A DNA stretch of 64,000 nt, taken from contig NC_135144.1 of the NCBI RefSeq assembly GCF_051014445.1, positions 558,001 through 622,000 on the forward strand, read 5' to 3'. The position numbers were made by a program, and so were the translations under genes. The notes under the pieces are model-generated. The model did not search any database. It was not told where the DNA came from and was given only the letters and a program-made list of their open reading frames with translations. Source of the DNA: Colletes latitarsis (taxonomy: Eukaryota > Arthropoda > Insecta > Hymenoptera > Colletidae). Within the stretch, counting starts at the first letter, position 1, and the number at the start of each line of letters is the position of its first letter. Positions 43,701 to 54,643 of the stretch are shown piece by piece.

Positions 43701-46700
43701 GATCCTGGGTTTTTTCGGGTTTGAAGCACGTAGTAATGTGGTACCACACAGAAACAGTCCACTAAACCTGGATTCGGACAGTATTTAGGAGGATAACACC
43801 GGTTAGGTCTGGGTTAGGTCCGGGATATGCGCGCAGATGGCTTATACTTTCGCCTTTTTCGCAAACTTGTTGGCCAGATCCTGGGTTTTTTCCGTGTTTG
43901 AATCACGTAGTAATGTGGTAACACACTGAAGCAGTCAATTAAACCTGGTTTCGATCAATATTTCAGAGGATAACACCGGTTAGGTCTGGGTTAGGTCTGG
44001 GAAATGCGCGCATCTGGCTTATTCTTTCGCATTCTTCGCATACTTGTTGGCCAGATCCTGGGTATTTTCCGTGTTTGAAACACGTAGTAATGTGGTAACA
44101 CACTGAAGCAGTCAATTAAACCTGGTTTCGATCAATATTTCAGAGGATAACACCGGTTAGGTATGGGTTAGGTCTGGGAAATGCGCGCATCTGGCTTATT
44201 CTTTCGCATTCTTCGCATACTTGTTGGCCAGATCCTGGGTATTTTCGGTGTTTGAAACACGTAGTAATGTGGTAACACACTGAAGCAGTCAATTAAACCT
44301 GGTTTCGATCAATATTTCAGAGGATAACACCGGTTAGGTCTGGGTTAGGTCTGGGAAATGCGCGCATCTGGCTTATTCTTTCGCATTCTTCGCATACTTG
44401 TTGGCCAGATCCTGGGTATTTTCCGTGTTTGAAACACGTAGTAATGTGGTAACACACTGAAGCAGTCAATTAAACCTGGTTTCGATCAATATTTTAGAGG
44501 ATAACGCCGGTTAGGTCTGGGTTAGGTCTGGGAAATGCGCGCATCTGGCTCATGATTTTGCCTTCTTCGCATACTTGTTGGCCAGATCCTAGGTATTTTC
44601 CGTGTTTGAATCACGTAGTAATGTGGTAACACACTGAAGCAGTCAATTAAACCTGGTTTCGATCAATATTTCAGAGGATAACACCGGTTAGGTTTGGGTT
44701 AGGTCTGGGTTATGCCCGGATCTGGCTCATGATTTTGCCTTCTTCGCATACTTGTTGGCCAGATACTGGGTTTTTTTCGTGTTTGAATCACGTAGTAATG
44801 TTGTAATACACTGAAGCAGTCAATTAAACCTGGTTTCGATCAATATTTTAGAGGATAACACCGGTTAGGTCTGGGTTAGGTCTGGGTTATGCCCGCATCT
44901 GGCTCATGATTTTGCCTTCTTCGCATACTTGTTGGCCAGATCTTGGGTTTTTTTCGTGTTTGAATCACGTAGTAATGTGGTAACACACTGAAGCAGTCAA
45001 TTAAACCTGGTTTCGATCAATATTTCAGAGGATAACGCCGGTTAGGTCTGGGTTAGGTCTGGGAAATGCGCGCATCTGGCTCATGATTTTGCCTTCTTCG
45101 CATACTTGTTGGCCAGATCCTGGGTATTTTCCGTGTTTGAATCACGTAGTCATGTGGTAACACACTGAAGCAGTCAATTAAACCTGGTTTCGATCAATAT
45201 TTCAGAGGATAACACCGGTTAGGTCTGGGTTAGGTCTGGGTTATGCCCGCATCTGGCTCATGATTTTGCCTTCATCGCATACTTGTTGGCCAGATCCTGG
45301 GTTTTTTTCGGGTTTGAATCACGTAGTAATGTGGTACCACACAGAAACAGTCCACTAAACCTGGTTGCGGACAGTATTTAGGAGGATAACACCGGTTAGG
45401 TCTGGGTTAGGTCCGGGATATGCGCGCATATGGCTTATACTTTCGCCTTTTTCGCAAACTTGTTGGCCAGATCCTGGGTTTTTTCCGTGTTTGAATCACG
45501 TAGTAATGTGGTAACACACTGAAGCAGTCAATTAAACCTGGTTTCGATCAATATTTCAGAGGATAACACCGGTTAGGTCTGGGTTACGTCTGGGAAATGC
45601 GCGCATCTGGCTTATACTTTCGCCTTCTTCGCATACTTGTTGGCCAGATCCTGGGTTTTTTCCGTGTTTGAATCACGTAGTAATGTGGTAACTCACTGAA
45701 GCAGTCAATTAAACCTGGTTTCGATCAATATTTCAGAGGATAACACCGGTTAGGTCTGGGTTAGGTCTGGGTTATGCCCGCATCTGGCTCATGATTTTGC
45801 CTTCATCGCATACTTGTTGGCCAGATCCTGGGTTTTTTCCGTGTTTGAATCACGTAGTAATGTGGTAACTCACTGAAGCAGTCAATTAAACCTGGTTTCG
45901 ATCAATATTTTAGAGGATAACACCGGTTAGGTCTGGGTTAGGTCTGGGTTATGCCCGCATCTGGCTCATGATTTTGCCTTCTTCGCATACTTGTTGGCCA
46001 GATCCTGGGTTTTTTTCGTGTTTGAATCACGTAGGAATGTGGTAACACACTGAAGCAGTCAATTAAACCTGGTTTCGATCAATATTTTAGAGGATAACAC
46101 CGGTTAGGTCTGGGTTAGGTCTGGGTTATGCCCGCATCTGGCTCATGATTTTGCCTTCTTCGCATACTTGTTGGCCAGATCCTGCGTTTTTTTCGTGTTT
46201 GAATCACGTAGTAATGTGGTAATACACTGAAGCAGTCAATTAAACCTGGTTTCGATCAATATTTTAGAGGATAACACCGGTTAGGTCTGGGTTAGGTCTG
46301 GGTTATGCCCGCATCTGGCTCATGATTTTGCCTTCTTCGCATACTTGTTGGCCAGATCCTGGGTTTTTTTCGTGTTTGAGTCACGTAGTAATGTGGTAAT
46401 ACACTGAAGCAGTCAATTAAACCTGGTTTCGATCAATATTTTAGAGGATAACGCCGGTTAGGTCTGGGTTAGGGCTGGGAAATGTGCGCATCTGGCTCAT
46501 GATTTTGCCTTCATCGCATACTTGTTGGCCAGATCCTGGGTTTTTTCCGTGTTTGAATCACGTAGTAATGTGGTAACACACTGAAGCAGTCTATTAAACC
46601 TGGTTTCGATCAATATTTCAGAGGATAACACCGGTTAGGTCTGGGTTAGGTCTGGGAAATGCGCGCATCTGGCTTATACTTTCGCCTTCTTCGCATACTT

Positions 46701-48655
46701 GTTGGCCAGATCCTGGGTTTTTTCCGTGTTTGAATCACGTAGTAATGTGGTAACACACTGAAGCAGTCAATTAAACCTGGTTTCGATCAATATTTCAGAG
46801 GATAACGCCGGTTAGGTCTGGGTTAGGTCTGGGAAATGCGCGCATCTGGCTCATGATTTTGCCTTCTTTGCATACTTGTTGGCCAGATCCTGGGTTTTTT
46901 TCGTGTTTGAATCACGTAGTAATGTGGTAATACACTGAAGCAGTCAATTAAACCTGGTTTCGATCAATATTTTAGGGGATAACACCGGTTAGGTCTGGGT
47001 TAGGTCTGGGTTATGCCCGCATCTGGCTCATGATTTTGCCTTCTTCGCATACTTGTTGGCCAGATCCTGGGTTTTTTTCGTGTTTGAATCACGTAGTAAT
47101 GTGGTAACACACTGAAGCAGTCAATTAAACCTGGTTTCGATCAATATTTTAGAGGATAACACCGGTTAGGTCTGGGTTAGGTCTGGGTTATGCCCGCATC
47201 TGGCTCATGATTTTGCCTTCATCGCATACTTGTTGGCCAGATCATGGGTTTTTTTCGTGTTTGAATCACGTAGTAATGTGGTAACACACTGAAGCAGTCA
47301 ATTAAACCTGGTTTCGATCAATATTTTAGAGGATAACACCGGTTAGGTCTGGGTTAGGTCTGGGTTATGCCCGCATCTGCCTCATGATTTTGCCTTCATC
47401 GCATACTTGTTGGCCAGATCCTGGGTTTTTTCCGTGTTTGAATCACGTAGTAATGTGGTAACACACTGAAGCAGTCAATTAAACCTGGTTTCGATCAATA
47501 CTTCAGAGGATAACACCGGTTAGGTCTGGGTTTGGTCAGGGATATGCGCGCATCTGGCTTATACTTTCGCCTTCTTCGCATACTTGTTGGCCAGATCCTG
47601 GGTTTTTTTCGTGTTTGAATCACGTAGTAATGTGGTAACAAACTGAAGCAGTCAATAAAACCTGGTTTCGATCAATGTTTTAGAGGATAACACCGGTTAG
47701 GTCTGGGTTCGGTCTGGGATTTGCGCGCATATGGCTTATACTTTCGCCTTTTTCGCAAACTTGTTGGCCAGATCCTGGGTATTTTCCGTGTTTGAATCAC
47801 GTAGTAATGTGGTAATACACTGAAGCAGTCAATTAAACCTGGTTTCGATCAATATTTTAGAGGATAACACCGGTTAGGTCTGGGTTAGGTCTGGGTTATG
47901 CCCGCATCTGGCTCATGATTCTGCCTTCTTCGCATACTTGTTGGCCAGATCCTGGGTATTTTCCGTGTTTGAAACACGTAGTAATGTGGTAACACACTGA
48001 AGCAGTCAATTAAACCTGGTTTCGATCAATATTTTAGAAGATAACACCGGTTAGGTCTGGGTTAGGTCTGGGTTATGCCCGCATCTGGCTCATGATTTTG
48101 CTTTCATCGCATACTTGTTGGCCAGATCCTAGGTTTTTTTCGTGTTTGAATCACGTAGTAATGTGGTAACACACTGAAGCTGTCAATTAAACCTGGTTTC
48201 GATCAATATTTTAGAGGATAACACCGGTTAGGTCTGGGTTAGGTCTGGGTTATGCCCGCATCTGGCTCATGATTTTGCCTTCTTCGCATACTTGTTGGTC
48301 AGATCCTGGGGTTTTTTCGTGCTTGAATCACGTAGTAATGTGGTAACACACTGAAGCAGTCAATTAAACCTGGTTTCGATCAATATTTTAGAGGATAACA
48401 CCGGTTAGGTCTGGGTTAGGTCTGGGATATGCGCGCATCTGGCTTATGCTTTCGCCTTTTTCGCAAACTTGTTGGCCAGATCCTGGGTTTTTTCCGTGTT
48501 TGAATCACGTAGTAATGTTGTACCACACTGAGGCAGTCAATTAAACCTGGATTCGGACAGTATTTTAGAGGATAACACCGGTTAGGTCTGGGTTAGGTCT
48601 GGGTTATGCCCGCATCTGGCTCATGATTTTGCCTTCTTCGCATACTTGTTGGCCA

Positions 48656-49569
48656 CGTGTTGACGATAAAACTGTAAGATATAGGATGAATTAAGTTCCA
48701 TGTCCCTAAAATTTTCCAAATCATAGATTTAAAAATGATTTAGATATTTAGATGATTTTAGTGTGGGTATTTATACAAGTATGTAAATCTCTATTTATGC
48801 ATAACATGTTACCCCTAAATGGGCAAGTTAATGAATTATATACATGTTAATTGTATAATAATAACCCTTTGTTCCTCATAAAAATTCATAACTGAATTGC
48901 TATCATTCTAAAAAAATCCATCCCAAAATATATTGTCAAAACTAGTAATAAATTATTTGAACAAGGTGATAACAGATTTGAAATATTTAATAAAATTTAA
49001 ATACCAGAGATTGATAGTATTAATAAAAGATAATATTAATACTATTTTGACACTGTTATTTGATTTTAATATTAATTATAGATACTTTGATTATTGATTT
49101 ATGAAAACATAAAGTTAATGAAGTCCCAGTAGATTATAAATATTTTAAAGAGCATGAATTAGCATAGAATTTCATAAAAAATTTGATGAGTGATAGAAGT
49201 AACTTGAATAATCTGAATTTTGTAGCTTTTACTATATCTTTGGATATGGAATCACAGATTCATTTTATTAATAAAAATAGAGATAGTACTGATGATTTAC
49301 TCAGGCTCGTTAAAGTAAGTGGGCCAAGTGGGAAGAATATTAAGATAGATGGATAGATATTGGTAAAAGTATTCTTCTTGTCCTTATATAGGAAATCTTT
49401 AATATTACAAATAAACTCTTTCTGTAAAATCTTGAACTTATCATTATAATTTATAGAATTAAAGTCAACGCATCTAATAATGAAAGTGAACTGAAGTATT
49501 TTATAGACTTGTCAAGAACGTTTTTTGGTATTGTTTAAATATGTTAAAAAACTATTTAAAATCGCGTTA
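48656..49569. other. AT-rich unique DNA, no gene recognised
   Basis: Satellite identity stops after GTTGGCCA at 48655. The following 0.9 kb is very AT-rich with stops in all frames, and I recognise no coding remnant. The stretch from about 49316 to 49440 resembles 57358-57490 in direct orientation (AAGTAAGT, AAGT-GGAAGAATATT, ATATTGGTAAAA), suggesting an old duplicated or repeated sequence flanking the inner insertions. Nothing else stands out. Confidence 0.6.
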
Positions 49570-50567
49570 GTCTGAAAACATTAAATTCTCGGCTGCGATT
49601 CCCGTATCCGTTTGTGTACGTGACACTGCGGAAGGTTAAGCGTTCGTCAGGTTCGTTGAACGTTCGGACGATTTAAAACCGCGGCCGTTTACGTGTTTTT
49701 GTACGCCGACCTCACGCGAAGATTCGCTTCGCACCGGTTTAAACGGTATCGTGACGTCAGCGTCGAGAGAGAGAACCGTATAATATATTGAAAAGAGATC
49801 GACAGCTGAATTCGGCAGCGCCGCGTCGCGACGACAAGGCGCGACCGAGTCTTCGTCTGTCGATCCGCGACAATATTCGTAATTATTCACGAGCCGACTG
49901 CCAACGGGAGCGGATCCCAGAAGATCTCGCTCCTCAAGTACGGACTCGCACATAATATTCGGACTTGTATAAAAGAAAATTCTCTCCGTTGCTGCGGTTA
50001 GAGTTTCCCAGAACAATCTACCTGCGACAAAAGGGAGGTCGTAATACACGCAGCGCGTGGCGCGACCGCCTTCGCTAGGAAGGATTGTACGTTGCAGTCG
50101 TTGCCGCGACCGCGACGTAAGGGACTCAGGGTGCACCCACCCAGAATCCCTTTAAAGCTATACGGCTTTGGAGCCTCCCAAAGGTCATACCGTTGAATCG
50201 GTACCGCCTCGTGGAGTGCTCTTCGTGCAAAGGTCGCCAAAAAACCCTCTCCAAAAACCCGTCGGTGTACGAGTCGACCGTACACCCTACGGAGGAGTTC
50301 GGGTTCAAGGTCGCCTCACCTTCCGTCACGCCGCCTACCAAATACGGTCCCCGTGCAACACGGTCGCCGGGTAGGCTTTATAGTGCGGTTGGACCCGCGA
50401 GGGATTTTTTGCAAAGGACACTTTACTGTCACGGTCCCCGGTAGAAACGGTCGCCGTGCAGTAATTTTACAGTGTCGCAGGAAATCTCCTCGCACGACGT
50501 TCCTACGTCACCCGCACGGAGAGCGTGCTCACGGGATCCACCCATTTGGAGCTTTACGACCTCCATT
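49570..50567 (+). mobile_element. CpG-rich block, candidate LTR of a BEL/Gypsy-type element
   Basis: This block is sharply GC- and CpG-richer than its surroundings. It has a TATAAAAG box at 49970-49977. An internal direct repeat of about 50 bp occurs at 50345 and 50432 (CGGTCCCCG followed by ACGGTCGCCG). At its right edge CCTCCA is followed by TT and then TGGTGACCCGTCCGTGG at 50570-50586, which has the TGG...GACCC form of a retrotransposon primer-binding site (a sequence complementary to a tRNA 3' end). The left border would be a TG near 49600-49620. Open frames of 60-166 codons cross it on both strands but match nothing I know and overlap each other, so I treat them as chance. No gag or pol follows, so if this is an LTR element it is a solo or truncated one. 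Confidence 0.35.
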
Positions 50568-50639
50568 TGGTGACCCGTCCGTGGCCAAGTCGCCCCCGAC
50601 AGATACGAGTGAATTCTCTTCTGTTCAGGGCAAAAGTAT
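50568..50639 (+). other. Candidate primer-binding site and leader stretch
   Basis: TGGTGACCCGTCCGTGG begins two bases after the putative LTR end and is followed by GC-rich non-coding sequence. No AUG-led frame of useful length starts here. Its identity as a primer-binding site depends on matching the 3' end of a host tRNA, which I could not test. Confidence 0.3.
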
Positions 50640-50670
50640 CGCTGATAATTTCAATAAATAATTATCAGCG
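50640..50670 (+). promoter_or_regulatory. Perfect 11-bp hairpin with AATAAA in the loop
   Basis: CGCTGATAATT (50640-50650) pairs exactly with AATTATCAGCG (50660-50670) around the 9-nt loop TCAATAAAT. The loop displays a canonical polyadenylation hexamer. It may be a structured poly(A) signal of the retroelement relic next to it, or a chance palindrome in AT-rich DNA. Confidence 0.5.
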
Positions 50671-51068
50671 TACAAGTACAAATTTACAGTCCACTGATTC
50701 ACGTTAAACGACAGCTGATTCCCCCCTCCCTGCGCACCGCTGGTCGCTAGGAGAGCGAGGCGAGCAGCTGACGAGCGTGTTTACGATACGTGTACGCACG
50801 TATTTAATCTGAACAAACCTTTGTTACAGCAACCAAGGTCCATCCCAACCGGGGCAACGCCGGTGAAGCCACACCCCTGGCTGGATTAAAAAATAATTCT
50901 TTTTTTTTTGTAATTGATATTTTTTTATTGTTTTCATTTTTTTTGTTAAATTTAAATAAACGGCTTGTCGCTTCGCGACAAGTGAAAATTACAAAATAAA
51001 AACTTATCAATCATTTAGTAGTATTTCCCTCGTCCGGACCCCGGTTAGAACCCTTAGTTTCTAACAGG
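50671..51068. other. Mixed non-coding stretch with two short hairpins
   Basis: CpG-rich sequence up to about 50880 gives way to T-rich DNA. ATACGTG/CACGTAT at 50786-50803 encloses TACG. CTTGTCGC/GCGACAAG at 50964-50982 encloses TTC, a strong 8-bp stem. The T-rich run at 50899-50944 sits between them. No reading frame is convincing. Confidence 0.45.
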
Positions 51069-51268
51069 TATATTCCTAGCAAACGACCCGTTCAACGATC
51101 GGGATGAGTTATACGTAATTCGATTCGTCTAATTCAGTATATTATTTCATTAGTATATGCATTTCATTATCTGCGGAAATTCGGTATTTTTACAAAGTAA
51201 CTAAGTATTTTAAATATATTCTGACAGGTTCACAGGTGGAAACAAGTGACTGTCGTTACCTGTGTTCA
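51069..51268 (+). repeat. Left inverted arm of Merlin-like element
   Basis: About 200 bp starting TATATTCCTAGCAAACG matches, in reverse complement, the sequence 57232-57096 continued by 52539-52446. The match includes GATTCG-CTAATTCAGTA, TGACAGGTTCACAG and GAAAC-AGTGAC. By eye the identity is roughly 75-80% with small gaps. The copia element interrupts the partner arm, so the match becomes continuous only when that element is ignored. I could not find an 8-9-bp target duplication outside the arms. Confidence 0.75.
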
Positions 51269-51780
51269 AAATGCCAGCTAGTCAAATGCTAATTTGTTAA
51301 CAATAACATTTATTGAATGAAATTTCTGCTATTTCTGCAAATATCTCATTGAATAAATCACCATCTTTCTATTATATATACATTTACTAAATACATAATG
51401 GCTCAGGTATCCAATGAAGTTACTCTTATTGAAAATATAAAATATTGATAGTATTATATGTTAGAAAAAAGTGGTTTCTTCAATTTAATTCATGTAAGCA
51501 TCAGTAATGAGATCTTGAAAATTGACGCTGTGATTAATTTTCAAATGGCCTCTGTGCCATTATTTCTACAACAAAATGTTGATTCATCAGTCTCTATCTA
51601 CTCTACCCTTCCACAATTGCTGCGCAGTATTTTTATTTAATGTTAGTTATATAATATATCACGACATTGCTCATAATTATATGTTAGCATATATGGTAAT
51701 TTTAAAACAATATCTGTAACTGAGTTTGTTTTTAGAAAACCACGTTCTTTGCTTTTCAAATATCTTTATATAATGCAATG
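51269..51780. other. Interior of Merlin-like element, no clear coding
   Basis: This AT-rich 0.5 kb lies between the left arm and the transposase relic. The N-terminal half of the transposase, including the first catalytic Asp region, should lie here, but I see no recognisable remnant. An open frame at 51458-51640 gives a 60-residue product with no family features. This part is probably deleted or decayed. Confidence 0.5.
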
Positions 51781-52170
51781 GCTTTTAAAAAATAAGGGTA
51801 TAAACATCTCACCGTAAACCGTAAATAGTTTACATTTTAAAGATCCAGAAACAGGCGCTCATACGAATAAAACAGAAACTACGTGGAAGCATAGTAAACA
51901 CTTTTTGCCTGAATATTGTCGGTTAGTATTTGCAGTTCCACACGTTTTTTAATATGTTTTTCTAACATATAATACAAAATAATAAATATTATATTTTCTA
52001 TTTTCAGCAAAAAAGATAATTTCATTGGGTACTTAAGCCATTACGTGTTTTATAAACCTTCCAAGCAAGGAAAGGATGATTTATTTAATCAGTTCTTAAA
52101 AGAAATTTCAGAAATTTCATTTGATGATGATCGATTCTGTAAAAAATCAAAATATACCAGACTTAGATGA
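51781..52170 (+). pseudogene. Merlin/ISXO2-like (IS1595-type) transposase, C-terminal remnant
   Basis: Two exons can be read. Exon 1 from 51827 to 51921 encodes HFKDPETGAHTNKTETTW; an intron 51922-52007 has GTTAGT at the donor and TTTTCAG at the acceptor; exon 2 runs 52008-52170, encodes DNFIGYLSHYVFYK and FNQFLKEI, and ends at TGA. DPETGAHTN followed by a Trp is the signature around the last catalytic residue of the DDE transposases of eukaryotic Merlin and bacterial IS1595 elements. A short upstream piece (KHLTVN, about 51792-51817) is in another frame, so a one-base shift breaks the gene at about 51820. The N-terminal two thirds are missing and no function can remain. Location between two inverted arms supports its being the enzyme of that element. 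Confidence 0.72.
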
Positions 52171-52439
52171 TAATGAAATTTAATAATAAAAACAAGTTAA
52201 ACCAACGTACTGCGTACAATAGTAATTTACTATATATTGTAAACACTGTCAGCGACGGGGAGACATTTTTTACTGTTGCTGCATGTACTGTCTACATACC
52301 TGGTTTTAATACTGTCCACCTGACCGACTCGTGGAAGTTCTATGCCTAAAAAAATGATTTTTATGCATCATACAAATTCTTCTACAAATTCCCATTTGAC
52401 AATGTAGAATAGATCCAATTAGATAAATTATTTATAATT
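52171..52439. other. Non-coding tail of Merlin-like element
   Basis: AT-rich sequence between the transposase stop and the right inverted arm. Part of it (GTCAAATGGGAATTTG in reverse complement, about 52386-52401) still resembles the left arm beyond 51268, so the inverted arms may be longer than marked. A 60-codon frame at 52167-52349 has no recognisable content. Confidence 0.5.
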
Positions 52440-52539
52440 TTTAAAATGAACATAGCAACGATGGTCACTAGTTTCTATCTGTGAACCTGTCAAAAAATCT
52501 ACTTGACCTTACTTTTTTACTGTAACTTTTTATAATAAC
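52440..52539 (-). repeat. Right inverted arm of Merlin-like element, inner part
   Basis: Reverse complement of this stretch continues the match to the left arm (about 51200-51268), with TGACAGGTTCACAG as the best block. It is cut at 52539 by the copia insertion. The last five bases, ATAAC at 52535-52539, are the target-site duplication. Confidence 0.75.
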
Positions 52540-52905
<366 letters not shown>

Positions 52906-52919
52906 CGCCTTCTTGACTT
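52906..52919 (-). other. Copia polypurine tract (candidate)
   Basis: On the minus strand AAGTCAAGAAGGCG immediately precedes the 3' LTR. It is the only purine-rich run in the place where the plus-strand primer is expected, but it is short and interrupted by pyrimidines. Confidence 0.5.
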
Positions 52920-52924
52920 AAAAT

Positions 52925-54442
52925 TTATCAAAACAACAACAAAAATTTTGCCTTTCCTAACGATTTAGTCAGTACATCTGCAATTTGATCGTCCGTAGTC
53001 ACACTTATTAGTCCCTTTTTTCATAATCATAAACAAAATGATAACTTATATCTATATGCTTGGAATTTTTTGAAAATTTTCCATTTTTTGATAAGGCTAT
53101 CGCTCCAATATTGTCTTCATATATTTTTACTGGATTGTCATTCTTCACGTCAAAAACAGATAAAATGCCCTTAATTGGAATGATTTCTTCTACACAATCA
53201 GCAAGAGCGTAGTATTCAGCATGCGTTGAGGCTCTGGAGACAATTTTTTGTTTTTGCGATTTCCATAGTACTACATTTCCAAAAACTCGTATGATTATCC
53301 CTGTAGTCGATTTTCTGTCCGTAGTGTCTGCAGCCCAATCAGCGTCAACAAATGCATCCATTATTTCCTGAGTAGTTGAGTTATAAACAAGATTTATGGA
53401 ACGAGTGTGATACAAGTATTTTAGAACACGTGTGCTGTCATAGCTATTTTGGAATCGACTTAGGTAATTGACCGCAAATGAAATGTCTGGGCGAGTACCA
53501 TTTGCAATATACAATAATGCTCCAATTAAATTCCTATATTTCAGTTCTTCATCCACTATATCAGCAGGTTCAATTTTTCGATTCATTTCCATAGGTGTAT
53601 CGAACCTTTTACTATTTATTATTCCGTACTTATGACTAAGATTTTCAATATATTTTTCTTGATTCAAGTATATTTCCTCTTTACTTTGGTTACGTTGTAC
53701 TTCAATTCCCAAGTATTGCTTTATTTGTCCCAAGTCTTTCATGCGAAATCGTTTATTAAGCATGATCTTAACTTCATCTATAGCCATTTCATTTATACCA
53801 CTGATTAATATATCATCCACATATAAAATAATATATATTTTTGTGTCGTTTATCTCTCCAGTATACAGACAGTAATCATAATCAGATCTTTTAAAATGCA
53901 AGCTTATCATGTAATTATGAAAACAATCATACCAGTCACGTGGACTTTCTCTCAATCCATAAAGCGCCTTCTTAAGTAAACAAACCTTATCTGACTGTAT
54001 ATTACTACCATCAGGAGGGTAGATGTAAACTTCAGACTTGATATTTCCGTTTAAAAAAGCTGTTTGAACATCCATTTGTTCTATTTTTAAATTTTTAACA
54101 CATGCAATTGACAGCAACACCTTTAGCGTGCTCATTCTTGCAACCGGTGAATAAACTTCTTCATCGCTTTGGTACAACTGTTGGAAATGCGACTTTGGCG
54201 ACAATGCGCGCTTTGCATACTCCATCTGTCTTAATTCTATATATCCACTTTACTTCAATTATTTTCTTATTTATTGGAACGTTGACCAAATCCCATGTGT
54301 CGTTTTCTTTTAAACCATCAAGTTCTTGTTTCATAGCCGCTTTCCATTTTCTTGACTCTTCGCAGTTCAATGGTTCTTGGTAGTTTTCAGGTATCAAAGC
54401 ATTGCAATAGTTTGTATATACGACATGATCATCAAATTTCAC
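52925..54442 (-). pseudogene. Copia reverse transcriptase and RNase H (RVT_2), broken
   Basis: The RT begins in the frame 54442-54161 (WKAAMKQELDGLKENDTWDL, EVKWIYRIK, KARIVAK) and continues in frame 54225-53008 (VYSPVARMSTLK, QMDVQTAFLNG, KALYGLRESPRDWY, YVDDILI, LGIEVQ). YVDD is the catalytic motif that copies RNA to DNA. RNase H follows (VDADWAADTTDRKSTTG, HAEYYALADCVEE, YEDN). A frame break lies at about 54180-54225. Another, in an A/G run at about 53012-53018, puts the usual C-terminal end DVLTKSL (about 52980-52960) out of frame. Domain order and spacing are otherwise complete. Confidence 0.92.
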
Positions 54443-54643
54443 AACATTTCACACATTATGTTACGCTTGGGGCGTGTATCTTATTTAACTTCCTCAGTTT
54501 TGCTGCATTGATCATCGTCAGTTTTATTTTCTTTTATTTTCAAAACTCTTTCTTCTTCTTCTTCTTTTGGCGTTTCCCCTTCGTATTTTTCTTCGTTATC
54601 AGTATTTCTATAAATGGTATATCTTGCACGTGACGACTTACAA
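54443..54643 (-). pseudogene. Copia integrase-RT linker, degenerate
   Basis: The stretch between integrase and reverse transcriptase has stops in every frame but encodes Lys/Glu-rich sequence in part (a GAA/TTC-rich run near 54548-54570). This low-conservation linker is normal for copia polyproteins; here at least one shift separates it from both neighbours. Confidence 0.55.

Larger units (their letters stand above)
1..48655. repeat. Satellite DNA array, 177-bp monomer (left block)
   Basis: About 275 head-to-tail monomers fill this block with no interruption. The first four, taken from the CCTGGG start, run 1-177, 178-354, 355-531 and 532-708, all 177 bp. Landmarks inside a monomer are CCTGGG at offset 1, a dyad CGTGTTTGAAACACG at 14-28, two abutting TTAGGTCTGGG units at 101-122, and TTGGCCAGAT at the end. 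At least 16 monomers are 166 bp because one 11-bp unit is missing. Three broad classes mix: A (GAAACACG, AAATGCGCGC, TTATTCTTTCGC), B (GAATCACG, TTATGCCCGC, CTCATGATTTTGCC) and a more diverged C (GGTACCACACAG, AGTCCACTAAACC, TTAGGTCCGGG). Higher-order repeats are listed separately. Whether the array is subtelomeric or pericentromeric cannot be told from the window. No gene lies inside it. Confidence 0.98.

Noticed and set aside
1..48655. CRISPR-like array (regular repeats)
   Set aside because: The full 177-bp period is repeated with no unique spacers, and the context is eukaryotic.
1..48655. CENP-B box in the monomer
   Set aside because: No stretch fits the mammalian TTCG...A..CGGGA pattern; TTTCGATCAATATT is too different.
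1..48655. True telomere tract
   Set aside because: TTAGGTCTGGG occurs only as one or two units per monomer and never as a longer run in this window.
49636..50136. 166-codon minus-strand frame in the CpG-rich block
   Set aside because: GC-rich sequence has few stops; several overlapping frames on both strands are equally open and none shows a family motif.
50168..50707. Overlapping plus-strand frames of 60-102 codons
   Set aside because: They overlap one another in different frames across the internal direct repeat; no recognised domain or consistent start.
50964..51000. Helitron 3' terminus
   Set aside because: There is a GC-rich hairpin but no CTRR end at the right distance and no matching TC start.
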